From: Riemerella columbipharyngis
GTDB taxonomy: Bacteria; Bacteroidota; Bacteroidia; Flavobacteriales; Weeksellaceae
Assembly: GCF_900101995.1 (NCBI RefSeq)
Contig: NZ_FNAS01000007.1
Coordinates: 32,371-96,370 of the forward strand
Direction: 5' to 3'
DNA length: 64,000 nt
Under the pieces are notes generated by a model that worked only from the letters and a program-made list of their open reading frames with translations, made no database searches and was not told the origin of the DNA. Below, piece after piece: positions 1-9,338 of this stretch. The translations under genes and the position numbers were made by a program. The number at the start of each line of letters is the position of its first letter. The first letter of the stretch is position 1.

Positions 1-1288
1 CATCTTCTGTAAAGGCTTCTTTGGTCTTCTCTTCGTCATTATAATACCCTTGTGTGATGGATGGTCCTTTTACTGTGATTTCTCCATCTTCTTGAATTTT
101 AACACTAAGGTTGTTTATGGGAGTTCCTACACTTCCTATTTTCATTTTTTTGAAGCTATTAACGGCAATTACTGGAGAGGTTTCTGTCAATCCGTACCCT
201 TCTATTATTCTGATGCCTGCATTCTGGAATATCTTGTTAAGCCGAGGAGAGAGGGCTGCCGCACCGGATATTAGAGTGGTTATATTCCCTCCCATAGCTT
301 CTCTCCATTTTTTGAAAACAAGTCTGTCAGCGATAAATTCTTTTATACTGTTAGGATTGTTAATGTTTTCCTTTGATTCGGCTACACTTAGTGCCCACAG
401 AAAAATTTTGGATTTTAGTCCTCCCGAGTTTATGCCTTTTTCATAGATTTTAGCATATACTTTTTCTATAAGTCTCGGGACTACTGTCATATAGTGAGGT
501 TTTACCTCTTTCATATTGTCTCCCATTTTATCAATGCTCTCTGCGAAGTAAATGGATATTCCGTTATGAATATAAAAGTAAAAAAGCATTCTCTCAAAAA
601 CATGGCATATCGGGAGAAAACTGAGGCTTCGGATTTCTTTATAATCCAATCCTTTTTTATGAGGTATCCTGTCATTACATTCTATCACATTAGAAACGAT
701 GTTTTTGTGGGAAAGCATTACACCTTTAGGTTTTCCTGTGGTTCCGGAAGTGTATATGATAGTGGCAATGTCATCTTCTTTAATGCCTTTTTTTATGTCA
801 TCTACTTCGGATTGTGTTGTATCATCTTCGCCAAGGTCTAAAATTTCGTTCCAATTTCCTGCACCATTTACCTTGTCAAAGGTGAAAATGCCTACGAGAG
901 ACGGCACGCTTTCTTTTACTTTTACGATTTTTTTGTAGAGTTTTTCATCCGAAACAAAACAATATTTGATTTCAGCATTATTGAATATATAGATAAAATC
1001 CTCTATAGATATGGTAGGGTAGACGGGTACATCTATTACGCCTAGCTGCTGCATTCCTATATCCATTATTCCCCATTCGGTACGGTTGTTTGTAGAGATT
1101 AAACCTATTTTATCTCCGGGTTTTATTCCCATTTTGAGTAAACCTCTGGATATTTTATTAGCCATGTTTACCATCTCCAGCGTAGAAGTTTTCTTCCAAT
1201 CCCCATCGTATTTAGTCGCTAAAATATCGTTTTTAGGATACTTTATAAGCGCCTGATCTAAAAAGTCGAATAATCTTGATATAGACAT
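1..1288 (-). CDS. Long-chain acyl-CoA synthetase (AMP-forming), partial
   Basis: The reading frame opens with ATG at 1288 on the minus strand (MSISRLFDFLDQAL...) and runs off the left edge, so the C-terminus is missing. It carries the AMP-binding signature TIIYTSGTTGKPKGV and the later EGYGLTE motif of the adenylate-forming superfamily. The family joins a free fatty acid to CoA through an acyl-adenylate, in the cytoplasm at the membrane. The overall pattern resembles the FadD15-type long-chain enzymes of Bacteroidota, but substrate length cannot be read from the sequence. It is divergent from the TonB receptor at 1629. Confidence 0.9.
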   Translation of the reverse strand, partial: MSISRLFDFLDQALIKYPKNDILATKYDGDWKKTSTLEMVNMANKISRGLLKMGIKPGDKIGLISTNNRTEWGIMDIGMQQLGVIDVPVYPTISIEDFIYIFNNAEIKYCFVSDEKLYKKIVKVKESVPSLVGIFTFDKVNGAGNWNEILDLGEDDTTQSEVDDIKKGIKEDDIATIIYTSGTTGKPKGVMLSHKNIVSNVIECNDRIPHKKGLDYKEIRSLSFLPICHVFERMLFYFYIHNGISIYFAESIDKMGDNMKEVKPHYMTVVPRLIEKVYAKIYEKGINSGGLKSKIFLWALSVAESKENINNPNSIKEFIADRLVFKKWREAMGGNITTLISGAAALSPRLNKIFQNAGIRIIEGYGLTETSPVIAVNSFKKMKIGSVGTPINNLSVKIQEDGEITVKGPSITQGYYNDEEKTKEAFTED

Positions 1289-1628
1289 ATTGTAAACGAT
1301 ATAATATATTAAACTCTGTAAAAATAATATTTATTTTTTAATTCAGAACTTTTGATAAATAAATTTTGTGGATTAAGGCATAGGCGTAAAGTTTTTTTAT
1401 CGTGGGTAAACAATCATTTGACCTGAATAAAGCTAGCCGAATTAAAATAAAATAACTAAAATAATGAAATTCTTATTTTGTTTTTAGTGTCTATAAATCA
1501 GGTTTTTATAATTGTGTTTTGGTTTTATGTTTCTAAGTTATTAAACTTTTTCTCTTTTAGTTTTATAATTAAAAATAAATTGTTAGATTTGCCTAAGTTT
1601 TTTATTTGTCTAAGAAAATAACATTATA
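1289..1628. other. Divergent intergenic region, no gene seen
   Basis: This 340-bp AT-rich gap separates two divergent genes. Apart from a likely -7 element for the TonB receptor near its right end, I see no coding frame, riboswitch fold or repeat. Confidence 0.5.
1584..1591 (+). promoter_or_regulatory. Candidate -7 element TAGATTTG for the TonB receptor
   Basis: The octamer matches the Bacteroidota -7 consensus TAnnTTTG and lies 38 bp before the start codon at 1629. No clear TTG/TTTG -33 element is seen about 20 bp upstream. Confidence 0.45.
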
Positions 1629-3935
1629 ATGAAGCAAAAGTTACTATTGGCAGCCGTGTTGTGTACTGCAGTGGCAGCCGCCCAGAAAAAAGATTCTACG
1701 AGTATTAAGGGAAGTAGTATTGATGAAATTGTAATGACCGGTACGCTTAAGTCTGTAAAAAAATCTCAAAGCCCTGTGCCTGTAACCATCATACCTGCTC
1801 AGGTTTTACAAAAAAATTCGACCTCCAATGTTCTTGACGCCCTATACCAGGTAAACGGCATCAATCCGCAGGTAAACTGTAATATGTGCAATACTTCGGA
1901 CATTGGCGTGAATGGTATGCCCGGTCCTTATACAATGGTATTGATAGACGGAATGCCTATTGTAAGCTCGCTCTCTACAGTGTATGGGTTTAGTGGTATT
2001 CCCAACACTATTATAGACCGCATAGAGTTGGTGAAAGGTCCAGCATCTTCTCTTTATGGTTCGGAGGCAATAGGAGGGGTCATTAACATTATTACAAAAA
2101 ATGCAGATAAAGCACCAAAGTTTTTTGCCGATGTTAGAAACTCTACTTGGGGAGAATTTACCGGAAGCATAGGCTTTACCAGAAAAATAAATGACAATAT
2201 CTCTACTCTGTTTACCGGAGACGGGTATTATTTCAATACGGAGAAAGATCAAGACCACGACGGTTTTATGGACAAAACTTTACAGAAAAGGATGTCTTTG
2301 TTCAACAAATGGGATTTTAAACAAAAATATGACAGGCATTCCAGCATCTATGCACGGTATTATTTGGAAAACCGCCACGGAGGAGAGCTAAACTGGAATC
2401 CTAACGACAGGCTTTTTGTGGATTTTCAAGATTATAATGACGATAAAAATTCTGCAGATTACAATGCAGATGCTGTTTTGCCTAACGGCTATACCATTTA
2501 TAATGAAAAGTATGCCAAAGGTTTTCGTGTACCGAGAGGGCTTACCCCTAAAGAAATAGAAGAATGGAAAGCTATGGTAAGGCGTGTGAACTCCGGAGCC
2601 AAGTTTGCCGATGATATGAAATACCAAGAATCTATCTTTACTAAAAGACTGGAAATCGTAGGGAAATATAAGCTTCCGATAGAGGAAAATATCACCCTGC
2701 AAGGTTCCTATAATCAGCACGATCAAAACTCTGCCTACGGTGTAGAATTGTTTATGGCTCACCAAAAAACATTTTTCGGACAAGCTTATTGGAATAAAAC
2801 TTTGGGTAATCATGACTTAATCTTAGGGACTACCTACCGCTATGTTTGGTTTAGTGATAATACCATTGCTTCCGATAATGGCAAAATTCCTTTTGTAACG
2901 AAAATGCCGGGTATATTCCTCCAAGATCTTTGGCATTTAAACGATAATGCTTCATTACTGTTAGGCTACCGTTTGGATTTTGACGATACAAAATCAGCGA
3001 ACAGCAGCCACTCGAATGTCGTAAGTTCGCCTCGTATAGCTTTTAAGTATCGTACGCCGTGGAATGCCAATTTCAGAGCAAGTCTCGGGACAGGATATAG
3101 AATCGTCAATATATTCAGTGAAGACCATCGGGCTTTGAGCGGACAGTACAAATCTGAGTTTGGAGAAAAATTAAAACCGGAAAAATCCGTTAGCGGAAAT
3201 TTAGATTACGAAGGACGGTGGGCTACCGAAGATTTTGGGCTTACGTATGATTTCGGAGCTTACTATACCAGATTTTCCAATAAAATATATCCTGTAAGAA
3301 ATGATGCGAAAAGAACTCTCGTTTATTACAATGTAGATGGCGATGAATACGCAAGAAACATTGGAGCGTCATTAGATTTGGCTCTGAATTTTTCTTTCCC
3401 CCTAAGAATAACGGTAGGTGTGTCTTACAATCAAGCGCAATTGTTTGAATTTGAGCGAGATGATGATGGTAATAAGGTGGGGGATAAAGTAGAAGCTCAA
3501 GACTTTGAATTTTCACCAAGATGGATGGGTACCTACTCTGCAAGCTACGACTTTATAAAAAACTTAACCTTAGATCTCACCGGAAATTGGAGGGAATCTA
3601 TGCTCTTGCCTACCCAGGGAACAGTAGATATACTCGATGGGCAAGGTAATAAAATAGGGAAAGAGACCGATCTCCGTCCGGAGCGTTCGCCATTATTTAC
3701 TAAAGTAAATTTACAGCTTACGAAAAGATTTAGTGACGGGCTGGAGCTGTATGGCGGTGTTCAGAATTTATTTAACTATGTACCAAAACATTTGTTGGTA
3801 GCTACAAACGACCCTTTTGGAGATGTTCATAACTCTGATTCAGGTGGTGTAGGAGGCCTACAGTTTGATACAGAGTACAACTATACCGCTCAGCAGGGGC
3901 GTACAGCCTATATTGGATTTAGATTTAAGTTTTAG
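1629..3935 (+). CDS. TonB-dependent outer membrane receptor
   Basis: The protein has 768 residues: a Sec signal peptide (about 1-18), a plug domain (about 40-160, with GPASSLYGSEAIGGVINIIT) and a beta-barrel ending in the aromatic GFRFKF typical of outer membrane proteins. It belongs to the FepA/BtuB-like receptors that take up iron complexes, haem, cobalamin or metals using TonB energy. The plug contains C84-N-M86-C87 and several further Met residues, an unusual feature that could bind a soft metal; this is inference. A thioredoxin-like protein follows, separated by a hairpin. The start at 1629 gives an intact signal peptide. Confidence 0.9.
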   Translation: MKQKLLLAAVLCTAVAAAQKKDSTSIKGSSIDEIVMTGTLKSVKKSQSPVPVTIIPAQVLQKNSTSNVLDALYQVNGINPQVNCNMCNTSDIGVNGMPGPYTMVLIDGMPIVSSLSTVYGFSGIPNTIIDRIELVKGPASSLYGSEAIGGVINIITKNADKAPKFFADVRNSTWGEFTGSIGFTRKINDNISTLFTGDGYYFNTEKDQDHDGFMDKTLQKRMSLFNKWDFKQKYDRHSSIYARYYLENRHGGELNWNPNDRLFVDFQDYNDDKNSADYNADAVLPNGYTIYNEKYAKGFRVPRGLTPKEIEEWKAMVRRVNSGAKFADDMKYQESIFTKRLEIVGKYKLPIEENITLQGSYNQHDQNSAYGVELFMAHQKTFFGQAYWNKTLGNHDLILGTTYRYVWFSDNTIASDNGKIPFVTKMPGIFLQDLWHLNDNASLLLGYRLDFDDTKSANSSHSNVVSSPRIAFKYRTPWNANFRASLGTGYRIVNIFSEDHRALSGQYKSEFGEKLKPEKSVSGNLDYEGRWATEDFGLTYDFGAYYTRFSNKIYPVRNDAKRTLVYYNVDGDEYARNIGASLDLALNFSFPLRITVGVSYNQAQLFEFERDDDGNKVGDKVEAQDFEFSPRWMGTYSASYDFIKNLTLDLTGNWRESMLLPTQGTVDILDGQGNKIGKETDLRPERSPLFTKVNLQLTKRFSDGLELYGGVQNLFNYVPKHLLVATNDPFGDVHNSDSGGVGGLQFDTEYNYTAQQGRTAYIGFRFKF

Positions 3936-3959
3936 AATTAAATAGTTTTTTTTCAGTTT

Positions 3960-3990
3960 GAAGCGGCGGATATTCCAATGCTGCCGCTTC
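3960..3990 (+). terminator. Hairpin between TonB receptor and thioredoxin-like gene
   Basis: GAAGCGGC at 3960-3967 pairs perfectly with GCCGCTTC at 3983-3990 and is followed by TCTTTTA. It looks like a weak intrinsic terminator or attenuator that would reduce read-through into the downstream gene. Confidence 0.5.
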
Positions 3991-4017
3991 TCTTTTAATA
4001 AGGTTGAATTGATAAGG

Positions 4018-4491
4018 ATGCTAAAATACGGAACGATACTTTTTACACTCTTAATGTTTCAATGGTGCTGTACGCAAGTGCCTTTGGATTCTTTAGACGG
4101 AATAATGAAAAGAGAGCCGAGATATATTCTGATGAATATCCGGAGTAAGAACTGTGTCTATTGTCTTATGCAGATGAAACGCTTGAATAAGGATAAAGAC
4201 CTTATGAGACAGTTGAATGAAAATGTCTATTTTGTAGAATGGGAATTAGAGGCTCAGCCTGATTTTAGTTTTGGAGGAAGGCTTTTCAGTAAAAATAAAA
4301 GTGCCGGACGCTATCCCGGTGAAAAGTTTATCGATGTGTATTTACAGGAGGTAAAAGGCGAAATAGGCTATCCTCTTTGGTTTGTATTTGATAAAAACTA
4401 CAACTTTATTTATCACTATTTCGGATTGTTACCCAATAAATCTATTATGGAAATGGTGGAAGTCTTGCTCCGTCAAGAGAATGAAAAATAA
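4018..4491 (+). CDS. Thioredoxin-like protein with a CxxC motif, exported
   Basis: From the ATG at 4018 this is a 157-residue protein with a hydrophobic N-terminal segment (about 5-17) followed by Cys17-Cys18, suggesting export and possibly a lipoprotein. C46-V-Y-C49 sits at the expected place of a thioredoxin active site, and a later GYPLWFVFD resembles the cis-Pro strand. The frame extends upstream to a TTG at 3958, but that version would encode through the 3960-3990 hairpin and bury the signal sequence, so 4018 is preferred. Placement behind a TonB receptor suggests a periplasmic redox or metal-handling partner; this is inference. Confidence 0.7.
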   Translation: MLKYGTILFTLLMFQWCCTQVPLDSLDGIMKREPRYILMNIRSKNCVYCLMQMKRLNKDKDLMRQLNENVYFVEWELEAQPDFSFGGRLFSKNKSAGRYPGEKFIDVYLQEVKGEIGYPLWFVFDKNYNFIYHYFGLLPNKSIMEMVEVLLRQENEK

Positions 4492-4518
4492 TATTTTTCG
4501 GTATGTAGTAAAAGTCTC

Positions 4519-4875
4519 CTATTTTTGATATTTTCGGCAGAGGCTTACAAAATGCTTTTCTACTTCTCGGTAGCTTTGGGGCAGCTGCGGAGAAACCCAA
4601 AAAAGCATCATAAGAGTATCTTTGCCAAAAGTACTATGAAACATATCTTTATTAAGACGGTAAACCTCTCTCATCAGCCGTTTGGTGCGGTTTCGGTGGA
4701 CGGCTCTTTTGAAAAAACGCTTGGAGACAGATACCCCCACCTGGGTGCCGCCATCGTTTTGCAGTACGATAATTTTCACACTGCCATAAGAATGCCACTT
4801 GCCTTTCTCGAATAGCAGAGAAATTTCTGATTTTCGTTTTAGTTTTTCAGTCTTTGGAAGAGTGTAATCAGTCAT
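4519..4875 (-). CDS. rnpA: Ribonuclease P protein component
   Basis: The 118-residue basic protein has the family signature HRNRTKRLMRE and the usual length. RnpA binds the RNase P RNA and helps cleave the 5' leader of pre-tRNAs. It is last in a tight minus-strand operon; its start overlaps the end of tcdA by 4 bp (4872-4875), which implies translational coupling. The usual partner rpmH is not adjacent. Confidence 0.93.
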   Translation of the reverse strand: MTDYTLPKTEKLKRKSEISLLFEKGKWHSYGSVKIIVLQNDGGTQVGVSVSKRFFKRAVHRNRTKRLMREVYRLNKDMFHSTFGKDTLMMLFWVSPQLPQSYREVEKHFVSLCRKYQK

Positions 4876-5600
4876 TCTTTTTTTTTATTAACGATATAAT
4901 TAACCACTTCTGCCGCGGCATACAGCCCAAATAACGCCGGCATATAGCTAATGGTACCATAGAAAGACCTTTTGTAGTGGGTGCCGTCTGTCATTTTCAG
5001 GCTGTCTTCTTTTTGGATTTCTGTGGAAAATACACACTTAAAGCCTTTGTTTATACCGTCTTTGCGGAGTCTTTTACGGATATGCTTTGCCAGAAAACAA
5101 TTTCTGGTTTTGCTGATATCGGCTACTGTTACCTGTTTGGGGTCTGTTTTGCCTCCGGCGCCCATTGCAGAGATGATTTTTGCTTTGTTTCTTTTAGCTG
5201 TTTTGATGAGGGATATTTTGGGCGAAAGGCTGTCGATACAGTCTAATATGTAATCAAATTTTTCTAAGGCAATGATGTCTGCCATTCTATCGGGATTCAG
5301 AAATTCATTGATGGGCGTAAGTTTTAGACTCGGGTTGATATCCAGAAGTCTTTGTTTCATTACTTCCACTTTATCTTTTCCGATAGAGGACCATGTGGCG
5401 GGCAGCTGTCTATTGATATTGGTAATATCTACGGTATCACCGTCTATAATGGTCATTGCCCCTACGCCTGCACGCACCAAAAATTCCGCGGCAAAGGAGC
5501 CTACACCGCCCAATCCCACTACGAGGATTTTGGCATTTAGCAGTTTTTCCAATCCTTCTTTTTTTACTAACAATTCTGCGCGTTCCAGCCAATCGGTCAT
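4872..5600 (-). CDS. tcdA: tRNA threonylcarbamoyladenosine dehydratase (TcdA, E1-like)
   Basis: The 242-residue protein belongs to the ThiF/MoeB/E1-like family, with the nucleotide-binding glycine motif GLGGVGS (29-35) and the TNINRQ segment that contacts ATP. TcdA uses ATP to dehydrate t6A37 of ANN-decoding tRNAs to the cyclic form ct6A. The length and C-terminal region fit TcdA better than ThiF or MoeB, and no thiamine or molybdopterin genes are nearby. It overlaps TatD and rnpA by 4 bp on either side. Confidence 0.85.
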   Translation of the reverse strand: MTDWLERAELLVKKEGLEKLLNAKILVVGLGGVGSFAAEFLVRAGVGAMTIIDGDTVDITNINRQLPATWSSIGKDKVEVMKQRLLDINPSLKLTPINEFLNPDRMADIIALEKFDYILDCIDSLSPKISLIKTAKRNKAKIISAMGAGGKTDPKQVTVADISKTRNCFLAKHIRKRLRKDGINKGFKCVFSTEIQKEDSLKMTDGTHYKRSFYGTISYMPALFGLYAAAEVVNYIVNKKKE

Positions 5601-6223
5601 TTGTTGAAAATGGTATTAAGATTATGGTCTATTTCTTTTTCTATTTCGGATAAAGGTTTTCCCTTTATTTCAGAAGCCTTAGCATAGATTTTGTCAATCG
5701 CCTCATCTGCGACATCGGTTTCTAAAAAACAATGAGATAATGGCATTTCCCGAAAAGTTTTCTGCAAAGATAGCTGATTAAGCAGTGCCGCTCCAAATGA
5801 AAGATAAAAACCTTTGCCAATGAGCATCTCTGCAATGTCTTTTTTCTTATTAAACCCGTGAAAAACAACGGGGATATTCGTTTCCCCACAAAGTTTTGCT
5901 ACCTCGTAATGCGTTTTTACGGAATGAATAATGAGGGGCTTGCCTATTTCCTCTGCCAATTTTATATGCCAGCGGAAGACTTCCTCTTGGCGTTTCATTT
6001 CTGCATCCACCAGTCTATCCAGCCCGCATTCGCCTATGACCAAACAGTTTTTGTCCTTACAAAGTTCTACGATGTTCAGAAAATTTGAACCGGCATTTTC
6101 ATCAATATCCATAGGGTGAAGTCCTGCAGAAAAGTAAAATGACATAGGCTTTTCGTGAAGGGCTAAGTTGTAGATGCCCTGCCTGCCTACGCTTTTGTTG
6201 TGATGATGGAAATTGAAAATCAT
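5597..6223 (-). CDS. TatD-family metal-dependent hydrolase
   Basis: At 208 residues it is somewhat short for the family (about 250-265). It keeps the core TatD pattern: FSAGLHPMDI, the metal-binding Glu in GECGLD, the His in IIHS, VVFHGF and the late Asp in LETD. The usual N-terminal HxH is replaced by an HHHN run. TatD proteins are nucleases or D-aminoacyl-tRNA deacylases in different lineages, so the substrate is not assigned. It lies between the Rieske-like lipoprotein and tcdA in the same operon. Confidence 0.8.
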   Translation of the reverse strand: MIFNFHHHNKSVGRQGIYNLALHEKPMSFYFSAGLHPMDIDENAGSNFLNIVELCKDKNCLVIGECGLDRLVDAEMKRQEEVFRWHIKLAEEIGKPLIIHSVKTHYEVAKLCGETNIPVVFHGFNKKKDIAEMLIGKGFYLSFGAALLNQLSLQKTFREMPLSHCFLETDVADEAIDKIYAKASEIKGKPLSEIEKEIDHNLNTIFNK

Positions 6224-6238
6224 GATATTATCTTAAGC

Positions 6239-6697
6239 CTAATTTTTAATAATCAAAGTGCCGGATGACGCCTCGTATATCGTATAGTAAGTTTTTGGAG
6301 GTACTTTTGCGACTTTGGAGGGTTCGCCTGTCCTTAAAATCCATTCGGCACCATCTTTGGGACATATTATTTTTATGCCGTCTTTTACTTCCAGTGTGGT
6401 GTCTGTGTCTGGGCAGAGGTGTGGAGCATTTCTATCATAAGCTTTGAAATGCGTATCATCTATCCTTACGATGATAAGTCCCCGTGTGCCGGCACCTTGT
6501 TGGTCGAGATATATCCACCCATTGGCATACCATAGGTTTCTATACGCCGGAAGATTGATGTTGATTTGAACATTAATCAGAGATTGAGGGAAGCAGCTTA
6601 CCGTCTCCTGTCTTTCTGTGCTACACTGGGTAAGCATTGTCAGTAGACTGATTGCCAATAGAAATTTTGATATTTTTTGGATAATATTATACAACAT
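6239..6697 (-). CDS. Rieske-like lipoprotein lacking the cluster histidines
   Basis: The 152-residue protein has a lipoprotein signal with lipobox Cys25 (MLTQC). The C-terminal half (HLCPDTDTTLEV, then ICPKDGAEW) has the spacing of a Rieske fold, with two Cys in the expected loops. The His that normally follows each Cys (CxH, CxxH) is absent, so a [2Fe-2S] cluster is unlikely. It is the first gene of the TatD-tcdA-rnpA operon, 15 bp before TatD. Its function is unknown. Confidence 0.7.
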   Translation of the reverse strand: MLYNIIQKISKFLLAISLLTMLTQCSTERQETVSCFPQSLINVQININLPAYRNLWYANGWIYLDQQGAGTRGLIIVRIDDTHFKAYDRNAPHLCPDTDTTLEVKDGIKIICPKDGAEWILRTGEPSKVAKVPPKTYYTIYEASSGTLIIKN

Positions 6698-6711
6698 AAT
6701 AAATAAGTTTA

Positions 6712-6719
6712 TATCTTTG
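6712..6719 (+). promoter_or_regulatory. Candidate -7 element TATCTTTG for greA
   Basis: It matches TAnnTTTG, 78 bp before the greA start. The resulting leader contains a small hairpin (6746-6761, TCCGGCA/TGTCGGA) followed by a T-rich run, which could act as a weak attenuator. Confidence 0.45.
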
Positions 6720-6796
6720 CATGATAATGAACATATAAAATCCTGTCCGGCAAATGTCGGATTATTTTTTTATACTAACGCTAAATTAAGTAAATT

Positions 6797-7264
6797 ATGG
6801 CATATGTAACAAAAGAAGGTTTAGAAAAAATGAAAGCTGAACTAGAGCAATTAGAAACTGTAGAGCGCCCAAAAGTAACGCAGCAGATTGCAGATGCGAG
6901 AGACAAAGGTGATCTTTCTGAAAACGCAGAATACGATGCAGCAAAAGAAGCACAAGGGCTTTTAGAAATGAAAATTTCTAAACTTAAAGATCTTATAGCA
7001 ACCTCCAAAGTGATTGATGAAAGCCAGCTGGATATCTCCAAAGTTTCTATCCTTACTACAGTGAGGCTAATGAACAAGGCAACAAAAAAAGAACAGGTAT
7101 TTACCTTAGTACCGGATAACGAAAGTGATCTTAAAGCCGGAAAAATCTCTGTGAATACCCCTATAGCAAAAGGACTTTTGGGTAAAAAAGTAGGAGAACT
7201 TGCGGATATTACGCTCCCGAATGGGAACAAGCTCTCGTTTGAAGTTTTAGAAATCAGCTTGTAG
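6797..7264 (+). CDS. greA: Transcription elongation factor GreA
   Basis: The 155-residue protein has the N-terminal coiled-coil with the family signature around GDLSENAEYDAAKEAQ (33-48), whose acidic tip residues enter the RNA polymerase secondary channel, and a C-terminal FKBP-like domain. GreA stimulates cleavage of backtracked RNA. It stands alone with its own promoter and is followed by a HIT gene on the same strand. Confidence 0.95.
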   Translation: MAYVTKEGLEKMKAELEQLETVERPKVTQQIADARDKGDLSENAEYDAAKEAQGLLEMKISKLKDLIATSKVIDESQLDISKVSILTTVRLMNKATKKEQVFTLVPDNESDLKAGKISVNTPIAKGLLGKKVGELADITLPNGNKLSFEVLEISL

Positions 7265-7282
7265 GGCTAATTAAAAAAGTAT

Positions 7283-7290
7283 TAACTTTG
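7283..7290 (+). promoter_or_regulatory. Candidate promoter for the HIT gene (TAACTTTG)
   Basis: TAACTTTG matches TAnnTTTG. A CTTG at 7258-7261, inside the end of greA, lies 21 bp upstream and fits the -33 position. Confidence 0.5.
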
Positions 7291-7310
7291 TTTATTGAAA
7301 TAAATACAAA

Positions 7311-7706
7311 ATGGCTTCTGTTTTCACAAAAATTATTAACGGGGAGATTCCTGCTTACAAAATAGCAGAGGACGAAAATCATTTGGCTTTTTTAGATGTA
7401 ATGCCCTTGGTAGAAGGGCATACATTGGTTATTCCTAAAAAAGAAGTAGATCTGATTTTTGATTTGGATTCCGAGGCATTCAAAGATCTTTGGGCGTTTG
7501 CCCAGCAGATAGCAAAAAAAGTAGGTGCAGCAATGCCTTGCGAGAGAGTAGCTGTGGCAGTAGTGGGGCTGGAAGTGCCTCATGCTCATATCCATCTGGT
7601 GCCTATCTGTAAAATGTCTGATCTTAATTTTCAGAATGAGAGGCTGAAATTGTCTGCAGAGCAGTATCAGGATATACAGAAACGCATTATCCAAGCGGAA
7701 GTATAG
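7311..7706 (+). CDS. HIT-family nucleotide-binding protein
   Basis: The 131-residue protein carries the histidine triad H91-A-H93-I-H95 and the N-terminal segment IINGEIPAYK typical of HINT-like proteins. The family hydrolyses or transfers nucleotides, for example AMP-lysine or AMP phosphoramidates. It is cytoplasmic and lies between greA and clpX. The physiological substrate is not known from sequence. Confidence 0.9.
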   Translation: MASVFTKIINGEIPAYKIAEDENHLAFLDVMPLVEGHTLVIPKKEVDLIFDLDSEAFKDLWAFAQQIAKKVGAAMPCERVAVAVVGLEVPHAHIHLVPICKMSDLNFQNERLKLSAEQYQDIQKRIIQAEV

Positions 7707-7748
7707 ACTTTACAAATATTATTTTATACAAATTATCTATTATATTAA

Positions 7749-8939
7749 ATGAATTCTAACCAATGTTCCTTTTGCGGGAGACACCGCAACGAAGTGCAAA
7801 TGCTTGTTTCTGGACAGAAAGGCTTTATCTGCGAAAATTGTATAGAGCAGGCACACGCCATCATAAAAGATAAAATTTCGCATAGCGGAGGTTTTCAGCC
7901 GGCAGAAAGTATAGCCGAGCTGAAAAAACCACGCGAAATAAAAAAAATGCTTGACGAGTATGTAATTGGTCAAGATCAAGCTAAAAAACAACTTTCCATA
8001 GCGGTTTATAATCATTATAAAAGATTACTCCATGCCCAAGATGAAAGCCGAGAGGTGGAAATAGAAAAGTCCAATATCATTATGATAGGCGAGACGGGAA
8101 CGGGTAAAACGCTTTTGGCGAAAACCATTGCTAAGGAGCTTAATGTACCGTTTTGTATTGTAGATGCGACCATACTTACTGAAGCAGGCTATGTGGGAGA
8201 AGATGTGGAGAGTATTTTGTCGAGGTTATTGATGGTTGCTGATTACGATGTAGAAAAAGCGGAAAAAGGTATCGTCTTCATTGATGAAATAGATAAAATA
8301 GCTCGAAAATCCGATAATCCGAGTATTACCAGAGATGTATCCGGAGAGGGCGTGCAGCAAGGGCTTCTGAAGTTGCTTGAAGGAAGTATCGTAAATGTAC
8401 CTCCACAAGGTGGACGAAAGCATCCTGACCAAAAATATATTCAGGTAAATACACAGAATATATTGTTTATTGCGGGAGGTGCTTTTGATGGGATCAAGGA
8501 TATTATTGCCAGTCGTCTTAATAAACAAGCGATAGGATTTAGCAAAGATAAACTAAAAAAAGAAGAAGATGAAGAGTATATCCTACATCAGCTTAATGCC
8601 ATAGACTTAAGGAAATTTGGACTGATACCGGAGTTGCTTGGTCGTTTTCCGGTGATTACTTATCTGGATAAATTGACTAAAGAAACGATGATACGTATAA
8701 TGAAAGAACCTAAAAATTCTATTGTCAATCAATTTACGGAGCTTTTCAAAATGGATGGCATAGATTTGAAATTTACCGACAAAGCATTGGAGAAAATAGT
8801 AGATGAAACAATGGAAAAAGGTTTGGGAGCGAGAGGGCTTAGAGGTACTACCGAGAAAGTTCTTGAGCATTATATGTTTGATATTGATGAGCTGGGCGGA
8901 GATTTAAGCATTGATGAAAAAGATATAAAAAAACTATAA
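7749..8939 (+). CDS. clpX: ATP-dependent Clp protease ATP-binding subunit ClpX
   Basis: The 396-residue protein has the N-terminal C4 zinc finger (C6, C9, C28, C31), Walker A GETGTGKT (about 114-121), Walker B VFIDEID and a C-terminal AAA+ lid domain. ClpX unfolds substrates and feeds them to ClpP. No clpP is adjacent. The start at 7749 places the zinc finger at the expected N-terminus. Confidence 0.96.
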   Translation: MNSNQCSFCGRHRNEVQMLVSGQKGFICENCIEQAHAIIKDKISHSGGFQPAESIAELKKPREIKKMLDEYVIGQDQAKKQLSIAVYNHYKRLLHAQDESREVEIEKSNIIMIGETGTGKTLLAKTIAKELNVPFCIVDATILTEAGYVGEDVESILSRLLMVADYDVEKAEKGIVFIDEIDKIARKSDNPSITRDVSGEGVQQGLLKLLEGSIVNVPPQGGRKHPDQKYIQVNTQNILFIAGGAFDGIKDIIASRLNKQAIGFSKDKLKKEEDEEYILHQLNAIDLRKFGLIPELLGRFPVITYLDKLTKETMIRIMKEPKNSIVNQFTELFKMDGIDLKFTDKALEKIVDETMEKGLGARGLRGTTEKVLEHYMFDIDELGGDLSIDEKDIKKL

Positions 8940-9024
8940 ATTAAAATATAGGAGAGGTATAAAAGGGTGGTTATTATGTTTAGAAAAAGGATTGACCAAG
9001 AACTAAAAAATAAATTTGATAAAA

Positions 9025-9056
9025 TTTGTCTATATCAAAAAATATTCTTTATTTTG
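9025..9056 (+). promoter_or_regulatory. Candidate promoter for rpmB-rpmG-DUF4295
   Basis: TTTG (9025-9028) and TTATTTTG (9049-9056) are separated by 20 bp, close to the Bacteroidota -33/-7 arrangement. The rpmB start is 38 bp downstream. Confidence 0.45.
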
Positions 9057-9093
9057 CACTCTCAAATAATTTTAGTAAAAAGAACATCGAGAT

Positions 9094-9330
9094 ATGTCAA
9101 AAATTTGCCAAATAACAGGAAAGCGTGCGATGGTGGGAAATAATGTTTCTCATGCTAATAATAAAACAAAGAGACGCTTTGAAATTAACTTATTGGAGAA
9201 GAAATTTTACCTTCCTGAGCAAGAAAAATACATTACGCTGAAAGTTTCTGCTCATGGATTGAGAGTGATTAACAAGATTGGAATTGAAGAAGCTGTAGAA
9301 AGAGCTATTCATAATGGATTTATTAAATAA
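9094..9330 (+). CDS. rpmB: Ribosomal protein bL28
   Basis: The 78-residue basic protein starts [20 protein letters not shown], the typical bL28 N-terminus. Only one Cys is present, so this is the zinc-independent (C-) form. It heads a three-gene ribosomal operon. Confidence 0.96.
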   Translation: MSKICQITGKRAMVGNNVSHANNKTKRRFEINLLEKKFYLPEQEKYITLKVSAHGLRVINKIGIEEAVERAIHNGFIK

Positions 9331-9338
9331 TAGAAATT

